Below are positions 22,644 through 34,890 of a stretch of DNA of 44,771 bases, one piece after another. The stretch is from Lojkania enalia (Eukaryota; Ascomycota; Dothideomycetes; Pleosporales). The position numbers were made by a program, and so were the translations under genes. How positions within the stretch are numbered: the first letter of the stretch is position 1; every line of letters starts with the position of its first letter. The notes below the pieces were generated by a model that made no database searches, was not told the origin of the DNA, and was given only the letters and a program-made list of their open reading frames with translations. Where the stretch lies: the NCBI GenBank assembly GCA_010094045.1, contig ML986798.1:32085-76855 (forward strand), read 5' to 3'.

Positions 22644-25600
22644 TTAGCTCTGGCCTAAGAAACCCCTTAAAGCCCCCTCGACGATATGATCCTCAATTGG
22701 CGCTCGACTGTCAACTATATGCTCTACGGGTGCTGGATGCTGTTGTGGGCTTGGAATAGAATCTCGCTGCCCGGGAGGAAAATGTGGGCTGGTGGCTCCG
22801 GCGGGTTGTGCAATATTCATGCTACCTTTATAAGTTGTCGACATTTGCCGAGTGGCATCTTGGGGACCATGGGCGGATGGAAAGCGCTGAGCTGCTGGCG
22901 CGGGATCTGGATACTTCGCAGACTGGTCCGGGTATTGCTGGGCTGCAGGACGTCCCGCATTAGCACCAAATATTGCCTTCTCCTTATTCTTCTTCTTGCT
23001 CTGGACCAGTGTGCCTTTGACGCCACGGAGGTACTTTACTGCTGCTTCGACGAGCTCGCGCTTCTCTGGAGAATTCTTGAGCGCTTCGAGCATCTCACGA
23101 ACCTGTGTTTCAGACTTAATGTGTGGGCACGTGCGTCCATGGCCGAAGTGTGCAAGCCCACAAAGACCGCAATGCTCTACGCCAGCGACCTTGAGTGGAC
23201 AGGCGCCGAGAGGATGTTGCTGGCGGCAGGCGTAGCACATTTGGTAGTTATACTGTCCCATTGTGAACTCAAGCGGGGAGCGGATCGGTAATTGAGCTCG
23301 GACGAACGGTTTGACTGGGGATTTGTTAGCGTCGGGTTCATGGGTTGGACCGCCTGCTTCGTCGATGATGATTGGAGATGAGAGAGTTTGACCAGGTTTG
23401 GTTTGACGAGAAGAGAACCCGTATTTGTTTTTTGACACATTAAGAGATGACTTGGAGGTATTCTTCACTTCATCCAAACGGGCCTTTGAAGACACACGCT
23501 TGGTTTTACCAGCAATGGGTTTTGGAAGGAATGGTTTGCCCCACGTAGAAGACTTGGGAGAAGAAAAATTGGACGCACCTGCGTCATTCTGCTTGTAAGA
23601 AGTTTGCACAGCCTTAGAAGAACTCTTTTGCCTCCGAGTGATCTCATCAAGCCCCTGCACTTTTGATTGGAGCTGACTCTCAGCTTCTCCAGAGGAGCTC
23701 TCCTCTTCTTGTGATACATCAGCCTGGAAGTCTGTATCACTCTCAGAACCCATGTTCTTCTTTTTGCGATGCTTTTCGGGCTTCACGGGCGATCCATCAA
23801 CAATTGTGTCTTGCTCGATTTGATTGTAATCGACCGCCTGTAGTATATGTTAGACCTCGAACCAGGGCTCTTTGTAAAATGCGTACCATTCGTGCGCGTT
23901 TGCCTCTACCCAAAGCATGTGCTCGAGCAAGCACCTCAGCTGCTGCAGCTTCCGCCCGCTCCTGGAGAATTTTGTCCCACACACCCGGATCTGGGGCAGC
24001 TTCTTCCACTTGTGTATCCAATGTATCCGCCAGAGTGCCTTGATCATTAGCCCAGACTCGGGCGAAACTGAACTGCGATTCTGCTGAATCGTCACCACTC
24101 GTCCTTGTATTTTCAATCTGACTCCGGTCGAGTAGCTTCTCAATCGACCCATCGTCATAGCGAATGTCGTGATCAGCATTGTCATCTGTAAACAGCTCTG
24201 CTGCCCCGAATTTGAGGATTGATTCCACATCCTGGTCTTCAATGTCCTCAGCATCGAGCTGCTCTACCACGACATGGTCAAGAGCCATCTTCTTGCGACC
24301 CATCTGCACGATCTTCTCTTCGGCACTAGCACGCGTCATTAGTTGGAAGCATAGTACTTTCTTCTTTTGGCCGATGCGGTGCGCCCTTGAGATAGCCTGA
24401 ATGTCTTGGTGTGGGTTAAAATCTGGATCGAGGATGATCACTGTGTCTGCCGTGGCAAGATTAATTCCTACACCACCGGCCCGAGTCGAGAGCAGGAAGG
24501 CAAATAGAAATGAATCAGGTGCATTGAACTGATCGATGCGTTTTTGCTTCTCCAACGAACCCATTGTGCCATCAAGACGTTGGTAGGCTAGCTGCATCCC
24601 ATCGAGAAAATCCTCAATAATGCTGAGCATATCAAGAAATTGACTGAAAATCAGGACACGGTGTCCTCGCTCTTTCAGCTTCGGTAGCAGAAGTTCGAGA
24701 AATTGCAGCTTGGCCGAGGCCTCCACTAAATTGCGATGTGAGACAGCTGCAACGTCCGTCCGCTCCTCTATTTCGCGGCTGTAGACGAATGGATGGCAAA
24801 GACACTTTCGCAGCTGCATTAGGATGTTGCTGAGATTAGCCCGCTCTTGTTGCTTGAGAGCTTTGTTAGCCACGAACAGCGCCTTAAGGAGATCCGGATT
24901 CTTGGCTAGAATGGATTTATAGAGACTCTTTTGCAGGTGGCTCATAGATAGTGGTACAATGATCTGTCCTAGTGGTGGAAGGAAGGTGAGGACCTGGGCT
25001 TTAGTTCGACGAAGGACGAAAGGGCGTATCTGCTCGTGTAGCTCTCGAATATTATCCGCATTCATTTCAGCATATTTTTTTTCGAGCTCGGCGGCGTTGA
25101 CAGAGTCGTCCAGAAATTGTAGGAGGTTGAACAATTCCCTTGCATTGTTCTGGAGTGGTGTACCCGTCAATAACAACCTAAAAGGTGCTTTAACGGCATT
25201 TAGAGCATTGTAGAGCTGGCTCTTGTCATTCTTTAAGCGCTGTCCCTCATCAACGATTAGGCCCGCCCAATTGACACGTCGGAAGACTCTTCGGCAATTA
25301 TCATCAGCAGCGGCCTCGTATGATGTTACGATGACATGTGCTCGCAGCTCTTTACTACCGTTTGGGTACATTTCATAGCGATATGCCATATCTCGTGCTT
25401 GTGCTGATCCGAAGTACGTGACGACCCGCAGCGACGGGACCCATTGCTTGATCTCGCGTCGCCAATTCGCACAGGTTGAGTTCGGAACAACAACAAGAAA
25501 CGGGAAGCAATTATGGTCCTGCACTAGAGTCGCCATAAAGCCGATGACTTGGATAGTCTTCCCGAGGCCCATTTCGTCCGCAAGGATGCCGTTCGTATGA

Positions 25601-28019
25601 GAATACCACTGATAGTATAGCCAATTCAGTCCATTAATTTGGTATTTCATAAGCTCCCCGCCAACTAAATTGTCTGGCTGTTTCTCTTTCTCTAATTTCG
25701 AAAATGGCATTCCGCGTGCCTTTTCAAGACGAGCTTTCAATGGAGCTTGCTTAGGGTACTTCACATATCGACCGGCAACCCAATCGTTGTATGCGGTGAC
25801 AAAGTCAAGCCAACGGTCATCATCATCAGGCGTTGGGACCTTCTCCCAAACAGCGTCTTCGTACCCCAAGCCTTTGTATTTGATGAGAGCCTTGTCAACT
25901 TCCTTGATCCGAGCCTTGTCAATCTCTTCGTTCTGAACCTCAACATAACTCGTATACTTTACATCAAGAACGATGTCAATACGAAGGTATTCCTCAGGAA
26001 TAGCGTCCTCCGTCCTCATCTTTGGTCCATCTTCCCTCTTGAAGAACGCTTTCCTCATAGCTGGTGCAGTAACACCCCAAGTCCACGCCCCAGAATGCCA
26101 TGAAGCACGGAAGTAAGACTGGTCCTCCCACTTGAGGAGATATTGCTTATCGTCCTCATTGAGCATGTCGCAAGAAGTGCCAGGGCGATACGTCTCTACA
26201 TCCGACGGTCTCCAGGCGATAAGCGTCGATACCTTCTGCTTTCTCGTATCCTCACAATCTTTGCAGAGCCAGCTCCGGGAGTATTCTTGAAATCTCTCGT
26301 CGGCGGTCTCCTCCTCGTCACGTACAATATCCATAGAATACGGCGAGAACGGAGGAAGGTGATGGTAATGATACGCACGGGAGCACTTCGTGCATCGGAA
26401 GAGAACGTTGGAAGCGTTATTGACAAGGTGAGAAGCAACATAAACAATGGGATCTTGTCCATTATTGTCATCCCGGTCTTTTTGCTCTTGCAGAGGTGTC
26501 TTGCGCTGTTTGAACGCCCTGCAAGATGCACCTTGACGACCACAGTCCTGACACTTCGAAAGGTCCGGTGCAGTACTGTCTTTCTTTTGGTATATATTGA
26601 TGCAGCGTTTGCACTGTAGCACAAAGTTATTGTTGCCGACTTTTGTAGTTAGATGTTCTCGAGACGCGCGGTTTCCGAGACAATTTTTATGATAAGCCAG
26701 TGAGCAACCTTGACAGTAGACCAAGGGGGCAATATTTGAACCCTCTCCACACGTTTCACATCCTTCTACATGCCGGGACCGGAAGAGGTTACTACGAGGT
26801 AGAGTCTCGAAAAACTCCTTGACACCAACAACTTTGGGTAGGGCTGGCTGCCTCGGTTCGGAATCTGATCGATATATGTCATTAACATCAGCCTCTTCCA
26901 TATTCTTTAGCGTGCGTGTGGATCGCTCCGACTGCCTCACCCCTACTCGGGGTGTTTTCTGCAATGCCTTTGCTGGGCGTCCAGGGCGACGTTTCCGCTT
27001 TCGTTGTCCTCTAATTACGTTCGATCGGAGTATATCTATATCAGTTGAATCGTCCCCATCCACATCTTCGTGCCCATCCTCATCTTCGTCCTCTTCCTCA
27101 TCGTATGTGTGTGACATGACTCGCGATCTCCCAGACCGTCGCGGTGACTCCTGAACTTGAGCTTTTCGACCTCGTCGCTGTATGGGAGCCTCATCCAAAC
27201 TCTCATCCTCGCTCGATGATAATGAGATTGGGTCATTGCGCCACGACAGCCTTCTTGATCTGCCGCTGTCCGTCTCCTGCCTGCTCAGAGTACGTATCCG
27301 GCTCTGACCGGGCTTTCGTGAAGTTGCATTAAGGTCATCATCCGAGGAGAGGTCGAGAGTAGTAATGTCGACATAACTATTGTCCTTCTTCTGCCTGGAA
27401 TTCGTGCGGAGTCTCATATCGGGTACTGTTGCAGAACTAGAAGCGTCTTCAGAGTTGACAAGTTGGAAGTCGTTTAGTGCTTTTGGCCCGTTGTCGGTGG
27501 CTAAGAGATCGTCGAATAGGATCTATTACTCTTGAGTTAGGCGTTTGCTCGCGGCTTATGTAACAGTAAATACAAGTGGAGATTATCGGGAGGTAGTGCT
27601 GCAGAGGCGCTTCTTTCACCTGTAAACGTGATCCTGCAAGGGAGCATACGACCGCGGACTGAGTTCTTAGTGATGACGCATACCTCTTCAGTTTCACCTG
27701 TTACGAGCTTAACCTCATACATAAGGTTTCCCTGGCGCTGAAATTCCCGCAGTATTCCCCTAACGGACTTCTTGGGCTCATAATACACAAACTCTTCACG
27801 GTTTCGGACCGGGGGAACCCTCACAGCTACAACCTTTCGTTTCGTAGGGTTAACGCGTGGTGATCGGTAGCTTGTGCTCTCTACGTCTGCACTGGAGCTC
27901 TCTTCTGTCATGAACATACCGGGCGATACGGAGGGTTGCTCGCGGGTTCGTGGAGGGTATTTGGGCTTCGCGCTCCTAAAAGCTGCTATATGATCAACGT
28001 TGTCATCGTCACTTCTCAT
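22644..28019 (-). CDS. mit1-like: Mit1/CHD3-like chromatin remodeling ATPase (PHD, chromo, SNF2)
   Basis: Three exons read 28019-27684, 27522-23887 and 23837-22644; 1721 residues. Intron 1 (161 nt, GTATGC...CCTAAC...TAG) joins GETEE|ILFDDLLA. Intron 2 (49 nt, GTACGC...TCTAAC...CAG) joins KRARM|AVDYNQ. Both are phase 0. Order of parts: acidic/basic N-terminus with an AT-hook-like KRRPGRPAK (about 289-297); a Cys/His PHD-type region (about 367-535); chromodomain-like segments (about 570-690); SNF2 ATPase with DEMGLGKT (about 761-768), DEGQ (about 870-873) and TGTPLQNNARELFN; C-terminal helicase lobe with RAGGVGINL (about 1126) and AISRAHRIGQ (about 1155-1164). The last exon adds a Cys/His cluster (about 1525-1561: CYAC, CGLCG, HGRTC). 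S. pombe Mit1 is the ATPase of the SHREC silencing complex, and this layout fits that nuclear role. The first ATG of the frame is used as start. Confidence 0.9.
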
Positions 28020-28441
28020 GGTGAATATGCGTGTAGGACGGCAATGCTCGGAGGCACACCATTCTTTGTGTTATAGTTGTGTGCTGCCTTGACGCGGAGG
28101 CGGGAGGTCGAATCCTATAATGCGCAGGGAAAGGAAAGGGCCTAAAAGCTATAGGGAAAGCTAATTACGAGTTCGTACCATCCCAGAGAGGATTACGCAC
28201 TATCCGGAGAGTGAAAGAAGAGACGAGTCTAACGCGATCCCAACTACGCCAAGCTCGAGGCCTAAATCGCGAAGAGCACGTGGAGCGTGTCGCGAAAAGT
28301 GGGTATATAATCTTGGCATTGTGGCTCGTGCATAAATTTTCCTAGAGACCACAGGTGATGCACAGCAATTCGTGGCATTTCAAGGGCGAGACGTCAATTG
28401 TAGACTCCAAAGATCCTGCTATATCCTTTATTAGTATCGTG
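28020..28441. promoter_or_regulatory. Shared promoter region of remodeler and Mrm1 genes
   Basis: About 420 bp separate the divergent starts of the remodeler (-) and the mitochondrial methyltransferase (+). No gene fits inside. The spacing implies a bidirectional promoter; I cannot point to specific factor sites with confidence. Confidence 0.55.
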
Positions 28442-29917
28442 ATGTGCCAGGCCCGTCCGTATGCTCGCGCATTTCCCCGGGTATCGATCACGAACCTACC
28501 ACTAGTATTTCTCAGAAATAAGTCAATTCGAGCCTCCATCGAAAGAGGCATCAGACAGTCCCAAGAAATTTCAACTTACCGGCAACCTAGGCGACGTGCG
28601 GAACGACGAAGTCGAACAATCTTTCAAGCCCCTCTTCTTTCTAGCAATCGTCTTATTTCTCCCCGATCTCTCGAAGAGAGGACCAAAGAAGACGAATTAG
28701 CGCAGGAAACAACGGGAAACCCATTGAGCGAGGAGCGCAGTCTTGATTCGACGAGGGAGAGCCGTCAGATTGCGAGGCTAAAACGACATGTCCCGGACAC
28801 CCTCCCGTACTCGACAGCTGCCTCCGAGTTTCTTTATGGATATTCGGTAGTCTTGGCTGCCCTTAAAGCTGGCCGCCGTCAGTTGTATAATCTATATATC
28901 CATACGCGTGGTCAAAACCATGCATCAAATGCTGCTATTCTCTCAAGAGCGAAGTATCAAGGCGTAAAGATTCACGAAGTGGGGGACGAATGGCTACACC
29001 TCATGGACAGAGCTAGCAGCGGCCGGCCGCACAATGTACGTGGTAGTGAGGAAAAAAAATTTTTTTTTTAAACATGCTATGTTATTCTAGTTAACTAATC
29101 GAGAGCAGGGATTTATCCTAGAATCCTCTCCTCTTCCCAGACCCCCTATTACCGAACTAGCCATATCATCTGTAGCTGACGGATTCTTTATCGTAAAGTT
29201 GGACCGTCAGAGCAGAGAAGATTCTTTGGTCAACGGGCAACAAACAAAGTACACATATAAGTCGAACGGGTGGAGACACCCCCTATTGTTGTACGTCGAT
29301 GGAGTTGTAAGTATGGCACTATTGGCACCATTGACCATTTCTGATAAGCTCAGCTTGACGAAGGAAACCTTGGAGCAATTGCCCGGTCAGCATATTTCCT
29401 AGGGGTCGATGCAATTGCGACTCCAACGAGACAGACCGCCCCTTGGAGCCACATCGCGCTCAAGGCATCCGCCGGCGCCGCCGAAGCAATTCCCATATTC
29501 ACGGTGACAAAGCCTTCTGACTTTCTTTTGAAGAGTGGCCAGGGCGGCTGGAGGATTTATGCGACTGATGCTATTCCACGAGAAGAAACGACACTTCAAT
29601 TCCACCTCTCCTCTTCTTCTACCCCCAAGGACACTTCTAGCGATATTGTCTTCACATATGCGCGAAGTCGTAAGCGGCTTCTAGACCACCACCCGGTCGC
29701 AATGTATCCTACGATACTAATGATGGGTGCCGAAGGTACAGGTCTTCGATCAAGCTTGTTGAATCAAGCGCACTTCAACGTCGGTGTTCGAGCTGGACGA
29801 GATGTCGATCAGATCGGTGTCGATAGCCTCAACGTCAGCGTCGCCGCCTCGCTTCTATGCTATGAGTTTCTTAAGAAGCCGAAGAAAGAACGCAAACCTG
29901 GGGACTGGCTCTTCTAG
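28442..29917 (+). CDS. MRM1: Mitochondrial rRNA 2'-O-ribose methyltransferase Mrm1 (SpoU family)
   Basis: Three exons, 28442-29035, 29109-29306 and 29354-29917, all phase 0; 451 residues. Junctions read GRPHN|GFILESSPLP and YVDGV|LDEGNLGAI. Intron 1 is 73 nt (GTACGT...ACTAAT...CAG) and intron 2 is 47 nt (GTAAGT...CTGAT...CAG). The Arg-rich N-terminus, MCQARPYARAFPRVSI, looks like a mitochondrial presequence, which is why I prefer this ATG over the in-frame one at 28358. A substrate-binding region (EFLYGYSVVLAALKAGRRQL, about 128-147) precedes the knotted SpoU catalytic domain: motif 1 LDEGNLGAIARSAYFLG (about 265-281), motif 2 MMGAEGTGLRSSLL (about 387-400) and motif 3 DSLNVSVAASLL (about 421-432). 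Mrm1 methylates a guanosine in the peptidyl-transferase loop of the large mitochondrial rRNA, using S-adenosylmethionine. Confidence 0.92.
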
Positions 29918-31513
29918 GTGTGCACATAATGATCTCCTCGAGGTAACATTGTACATATTGTACCATATGTATAACTTGTGTAACGAATCTGATTCTCGGC
30001 GAGGGGGGATGGGAATCATCATTTTTACTGAAGCATGTGTTTTACCCTTCTACTGTTCATGCAGGGATCCTCATGTACATATGCTTGTTCTATGTACGAG
30101 GAGCAGTCTATTTATCCTGCAGATAGCGGACTTCCGAACCAACCGTCAGGCCGGTCAGTCTTGCGCACAGTAATTGCGTGGGTGTAGGGCGCACCATCGA
30201 TAACCTGCAGACCCCGCGTTTTCCTTATGGTAGGCCCAGCGTCAGCAGGGTCAGCCGGACCCTATCACGTAGAAGGCTATCAGAATAGACCATTATCTAA
30301 CCCGCAATCCTTTTGGCAGATGGGGGACACCAAATCCCATTACCACTAACACAAATTGGAGGGGCATGTCAGATCAGCTTACTACGCAGTACAAGGTGAC
30401 GATCATGTGCGGCTCGAGAAGTGCAAAAGCATGCAGCCAAGGCCACTCAAGACTCTTATCTCTCATGTCCGTGGTTACACAGCACATTGTCCGAGCATCC
30501 AACTAACGGTTGATCGCACACCTGCATATTTTTCGCTGCGGTTCTTACTAGGCGACCTCTAGTTCACGAAGGGTACGATTCCGGTTTGGTCGGCCAGATA
30601 CAGCCACTCGTCATGTTGGCTTTTCCCCAACGGCAGGGCAAAGCTGAATTTATATGCCACTGGCCGTGCTGCATAGGCCACGCGTTCAGACGCCGGGGAC
30701 ACGAGCGGCTTCCAAGGTTCAGGCAGATCTTCCATTCTTATCTTGCCGCTGCAATGAGATGCCCGACCACCTTGACTTGATCGGTATCCGACGCGCGCTT
30801 TGCGAAGTTTTATTTATCTATATAAGCTTTGCTTCTCTGAGGGGGTTTCTGGTTCCAGGAAGCTCCCAGGAGACGGTGGGCAAGGATCGGAGAAGAGCGC
30901 TGGCAGACATGAGATTCTGCTTTAGTTGACGTACTGAAGGTAGTAGTAATGATTTGTGCCAACCTTGGGCGCACCAGGCTGCCCGCCAGAATGCCTAGCG
31001 CCCATAAACTTGTTGCAAATTCGAGAATCGTAACTGGCGGCAGGCTGTTGTATGTAGCGGTGTGCTCGTTGCGTTGGAATGATGGGGGGGCGCCCAAGCA
31101 GGATACTAGACGGGAAAGATGGGCGGTTGGAACGGCCTGTCGTCATGGAGCGGCGGCACACACAAGGAGCTTGCATCCCAGCAAAACCGCGCAGTCTCCC
31201 CACCACTATGTCTTTATCTAAATGCCATGTTGCTCTCTCACCCTCCTGAGAGATAGCTTGCATATACGCGACACCACCCCAGCCTGCCTTACGCCCAACT
31301 GCACTCGTTATTTGCCCGTCTTCCCCGGCTGGCAAAACCTCCCTCTCTCGCAAAATACCTCTAACACACTAGGTTGTGACGGCTGGCCTAACACTCAACA
31401 CCACCTCAAGCCGTCTTTGCAACTCCCGTTGCTCTCCTACGGCTTCTCACCATCCTCCTTCGTGTATCCATCACCCTCCATCCCCGCCGAAAGTCGAGAC
31501 GACAGCATTCAAT
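29918..31513. other. Intergenic region, no supported gene
   Basis: About 1.6 kb between the Mrm1 and claudin-like genes. Many short overlapping frames occur with no motif. The last ~250 bases are pyrimidine- and CA-rich (CACCC, CTCTC runs), as expected for the promoter and 5' leader of the downstream + strand gene. No RNA gene is visible. Confidence 0.45.
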
Positions 31514-32362
31514 ATGACTCGACGGATGGTCTACGGCTTTGGCCTGTGGCTGACCATTGCCTGTGAGCAACAAAGACTTGGTTTCGCGGTGAAGCAGCGA
31601 AACTAACCACATGCGCAGGCACGGCAATGACAGTTGCGAGCATTATTGAGCCCCGATGGGTCAGCTATGCCCCGGTACGCTCTCCCGTTGTCCCGTTTTC
31701 TCGCTCTTCAAATTTCGCGATGCGCAGCGGACGTCATAGATCTCATGCTGACACCTCTTACAGAATGGCACGCGGGAGTTTTCCATGGGCCTCCACCGCG
31801 GCTGTTCGCGCGTAACGGGTGTCTGCCATCAATTTCCAGGTGTCGACGACTGTGTTGGCGATAAACTGGGCTTCTGCAGCATGTGGCGGACCGTTGGATT
31901 CTTGATCTCGCTCGCCGTCATGGTTGAGCTCTGCACTTTCGTCTCCTTCGTTGTGACAATGGCAGGTGGCGTACAGCGAAGGAGTACGGGCTGGAAGGTC
32001 GTCTGCCCGTTGTTGTTGGCTTCAGGCCTCATCCAATGCGCGGGCATGGCTCTTGTGGTGAGTACGCCCCGGCCAAGGCTCGTCTTCAGAGTTCATAGCG
32101 ACCTGCTCTAGTTGCACGAATCACGGGCTGGACAGCTGATAAATTACAGGCCTTCCTGTATGACCACGACGATCGCTTTTTTGAGGGATGGTACCTTGAT
32201 CTTTCTTGGACACTCGTTACCATCTCATGGACAATCCTAGTTCTCAGTAGCCTTGGTATGGCCGCGAGCGCCCTTTATCTTCCTCCAGAGGACGACTACG
32301 AGCTAATACCCGGGGACAACAATCGCCTAGAGATTGAGGAAGATGACCAGTATGTAGAATGA
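31514..32362 (+). CDS. Four-TM claudin/PMP22-like membrane protein
   Basis: Four exons, 31514-31562, 31619-31674, 31764-32057 and 32150-32362; 203 residues. Splice sites are GTGAGC...CAG, GTACGC...CAG and GTGAGT...CAG, with branch sites CTAAC, CTGAC and CTGAT. Joins read IAC|TAMTV, SYAP|NGTRE and MALV|AFLYD. Four hydrophobic segments lie at about 6-26, 76-101, 113-137 and 148-177. The first loop carries MGLHRGC and Cys49, 56, 65 and 73, resembling the extracellular GLW-C-C signature of claudin-type folds. The acidic C-tail ends EIEEDDQYVE in the cytosol. Fungal claudin-like proteins act at the plasma membrane during cell fusion or wall remodeling; the role of this one is unknown. The gene would be missed by single-ORF searches because exons 1 and 2 are about 50 nt each. 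Confidence 0.82.
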
Positions 32363-33960
32363 CTTCTATTATAGTAACCCGCTCTTACACCATCCAGGTT
32401 AAATTCGCGCATAGGCGCATGGAACGACGGATACCAACGCGAATAACACGAAGCGAAAGATGATACATGAGATGACGAGATGATTCATTTGAGGATTTAA
32501 CGCTTCGGTAGAGTCCCTATGCGTCTAGTCTCGCCTTGAGCGGTGCTGGCGGTTACACCGTCTTGATTCACGCGCAAGTGTCTTTACTGCTCGGCTTCCT
32601 GTATTCCTTGGTGCGGCATTGTCTTCTCAGTCTACTGTCCATGATACCCGTCTACCCTGGTGGTTGGGCTTATTTTCCGGTAACTCATTTTCTTTAAGCA
32701 TACAGCGCTATTTGTTTGTACAGGTTAATGCAAGATTTTTTGGGCCGCATACTTTTCAACGTTCGAGTATGCGATTGGATTCTCAGAGAAGCATATCTTT
32801 ATATATTTAATGGTGTCTTGGACGAATAGGGAAGGGATTTCTCTGCTCTGCAAAATATTCAAGCACTACTTTTGCTGTTGGATACATATATTAGGTCTCT
32901 TTAACGTTTCGCCCCCACCCCCACCCAATACTAAGCAGCTACACTTTAAAGATAAGGAAGCATTAGAAACGAATACCTTACACTATCTTCACTCCTCATG
33001 TGAATCGACTAGGCCATGGCACGATGGTTCAGGAAGAGCATTTCTCTTAGTCCGTTTTCTTGGTATCAGTGTAGGCTTCTGACACCGGCGGGCAACGGCA
33101 AATAAAGGCAGGGCAGAATTGGCCCAAAATAAATCTCAAAGGGACCTAAATATTTCGGCTTCCACACTCGGATAATGGAGATCCACCTACGATCGAACCA
33201 TTATGATCGTGCCTGTTCAATCAACTAGCCTGAGCCACACCCGTTTCCGAGCGCCTTCCAAGTCACGACTCGACCACAGCAAAATTTTACGTCCCAGCAT
33301 AGGAGTAGGGCAGATAGCATTTAGGTTCGGTTTTCGGTAGGTGCTGTTGGGGCGCCCTTAAGGGAAAATTCAGAAACATTTATGGGGATGGGTTAAGACT
33401 AGGTAGGCTAGACGGAAGGGTTTTGGTCGGGGAAATGCGACGGATGGGTGGATGGGAAGCTTTTCAAGGTGGGGGGTTTGCACGTGGGAACATGAAGGTT
33501 CTATGTGGTGGATGATTGGGTAGGATGGTGTGATGTAGTGTTGTTGTGAGGTTGATGTGGGAATGTTCTTTTTTTTTTTAAAAATATACATGACGGATGA
33601 AGGTACACAGATCCGCATCTGTTAATTTTGAGGTGCATATGTCAGAAGATTAGGTACAGCAATGGCTACTGGCGTGCCATCGTTTTTCAATGGCTTGATA
33701 GGCGAACACTTACGACTAGGTCCCAAGAAAGTCAGAAGTCGAACATCGGCCCGAGGAGAATTGAAGATTTTACCCCTGACTCGAGTAGCCACATCCGGAC
33801 CCGTTGATTCAGGATCGGGTCCATTGATTTGGAAGAAAGCTTTTCCTACTCAATTTTCATTATGAACGGCCCAATAAAAGGCGCTGAAAAGGGTTACGAG
33901 ATCTGGAGTGGACCTACACGTACGAAATGCGTGCAACGTCTTGAAACCCCCTTTACCTAA
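32363..33960. other. Intergenic region, no supported gene
   Basis: About 1.6 kb downstream of the claudin-like gene. I see low-complexity T and C runs (32918-32928, 33569-33580) but no coding frame with a motif and no tRNA. The stretch contains only short, unrelated open frames. Confidence 0.45.
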
Positions 33961-34330
33961 AATTTACTAAGCGATTACGGTCATCTCGACAAGGCTATTA
34001 TTTCCGCTATTACTTTGAGTACTGGCTCCCTCCATGAACGGGATGTTAGTGCTGAGAGGGACCGTGCCCGTGCCTCCATACAAAAAACCCTCAAAGAGGC
34101 CCATTTGCCGGCCGTACAGGGGGAGCGTGTACTCACCCCGCATCTTCCTAGCCGATCGCTTGCTCACTCGTTCCAGAAGCTGTAGGCACAGATACGCAAA
34201 CACCGTAAGGCGACCTTCCCCTGTCCATCATGACCAGAAGTCAAACGTCAAATGTCTTGAGGGTTCGAACAGTTACTACATTCAGAACAACCATACGCCG
34301 ATCATGAAACCTCGAGGCTCGCGTAGCAAA
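33961..34330 (+). pseudogene. Possible decayed ORF with basic Cys-containing tail, unrecognised
   Basis: One frame, open from 33961, reads about 74 coding-looking residues (GSLHERDVSAERDRARASIQ, then KTLKEAHLPAV and LPSRSLAHSFQKL) to a TAG at 34183-34185. It continues past that stop with AQIRKHRKATFPCPS, another stop, PEVKRQMS, another stop, and GFEQLLHSEQPYADHETSRL. Stops sit at positions compatible with C-to-T changes of Gln, Arg or Trp codons. The KHRKATFPCPS segment faintly recalls a zinc-finger start, but I cannot assign a family. Chance cannot be ruled out. Confidence 0.28.
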
Positions 34331-34890
34331 ATCTCTCGATCTTCTGGAAATGCTCCAAGCTCCAGGCGCTTTTTGGTGTCTAGGTATCTATGTCCCACAG
34401 GCACTCCTGCCAATTCATCGGGTTATTCGTGAGGTGCAGCTGGTCGGCCCTTGGCCCTCCGAAGAATGAAAAGCTACCAGGCCGTTCAGTATACTGTCGT
34501 GCACCAAGGCGCGTCTGGCTCTCTGGGTGTTCGTGATACTCCACCCAAACGGCGACGCCATGACATACGACCCACCTAGACTATTTTCTATCCAACCCAA
34601 CCGGCGTGCTTTCTCCCGGTGACATGCTTGACGAGCCTCACGCTAGGTTAATTAGACTGTTGCCCGTCACAAAGACTTCAGAAAAATGTGGGTCGAGCCG
34701 GACGTTCTCATCCACACATTCAGTAGTAGTGCCTCTGCCGGTACATCGTGTGTTACCGTTCCTTCGTAGGTGGATATATGGACTCGGTTCCCCGGATGGA
34801 AATCAACGAGGACTTTAGCCTTTCATTTCAAAATTCCTATGATACATGGACGTCAAGACTAGGTGCTGATCCTTGGATACGAATACCATC
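34331..34890. other. Intergenic region upstream of the rhodopsin-domain gene
   Basis: No supported gene. Short fragments on the + strand (for example near 34520-34590, reading VILHPNGDAMTYDPPRLFSI) look mildly coding-like but are broken by stops. They may belong to the same decayed locus as the relic at 33961-34330. Confidence 0.35.

Noticed and set aside
23786..23850. Separate gene starting near 23786 on the - strand
   Set aside because: The apparent start codon is GTG and a 49-nt intron with good GT, branch and AG signals joins it in phase to the remodeler gene.
28355..28441. Longer N-terminus for Mrm1
   Set aside because: 28355 is a GTG; an ATG exists at 28358, but the Arg-rich presequence-like N-terminus begins at the ATG at 28442.
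30949..31353. Possible small proteins upstream of the claudin-like gene
   Set aside because: Frames overlap on both strands and the region looks like promoter and 5' leader.
33370..33618. Small - strand protein with Lys and His runs
   Set aside because: Low-complexity reading of G/T-rich DNA; no motif and no context.
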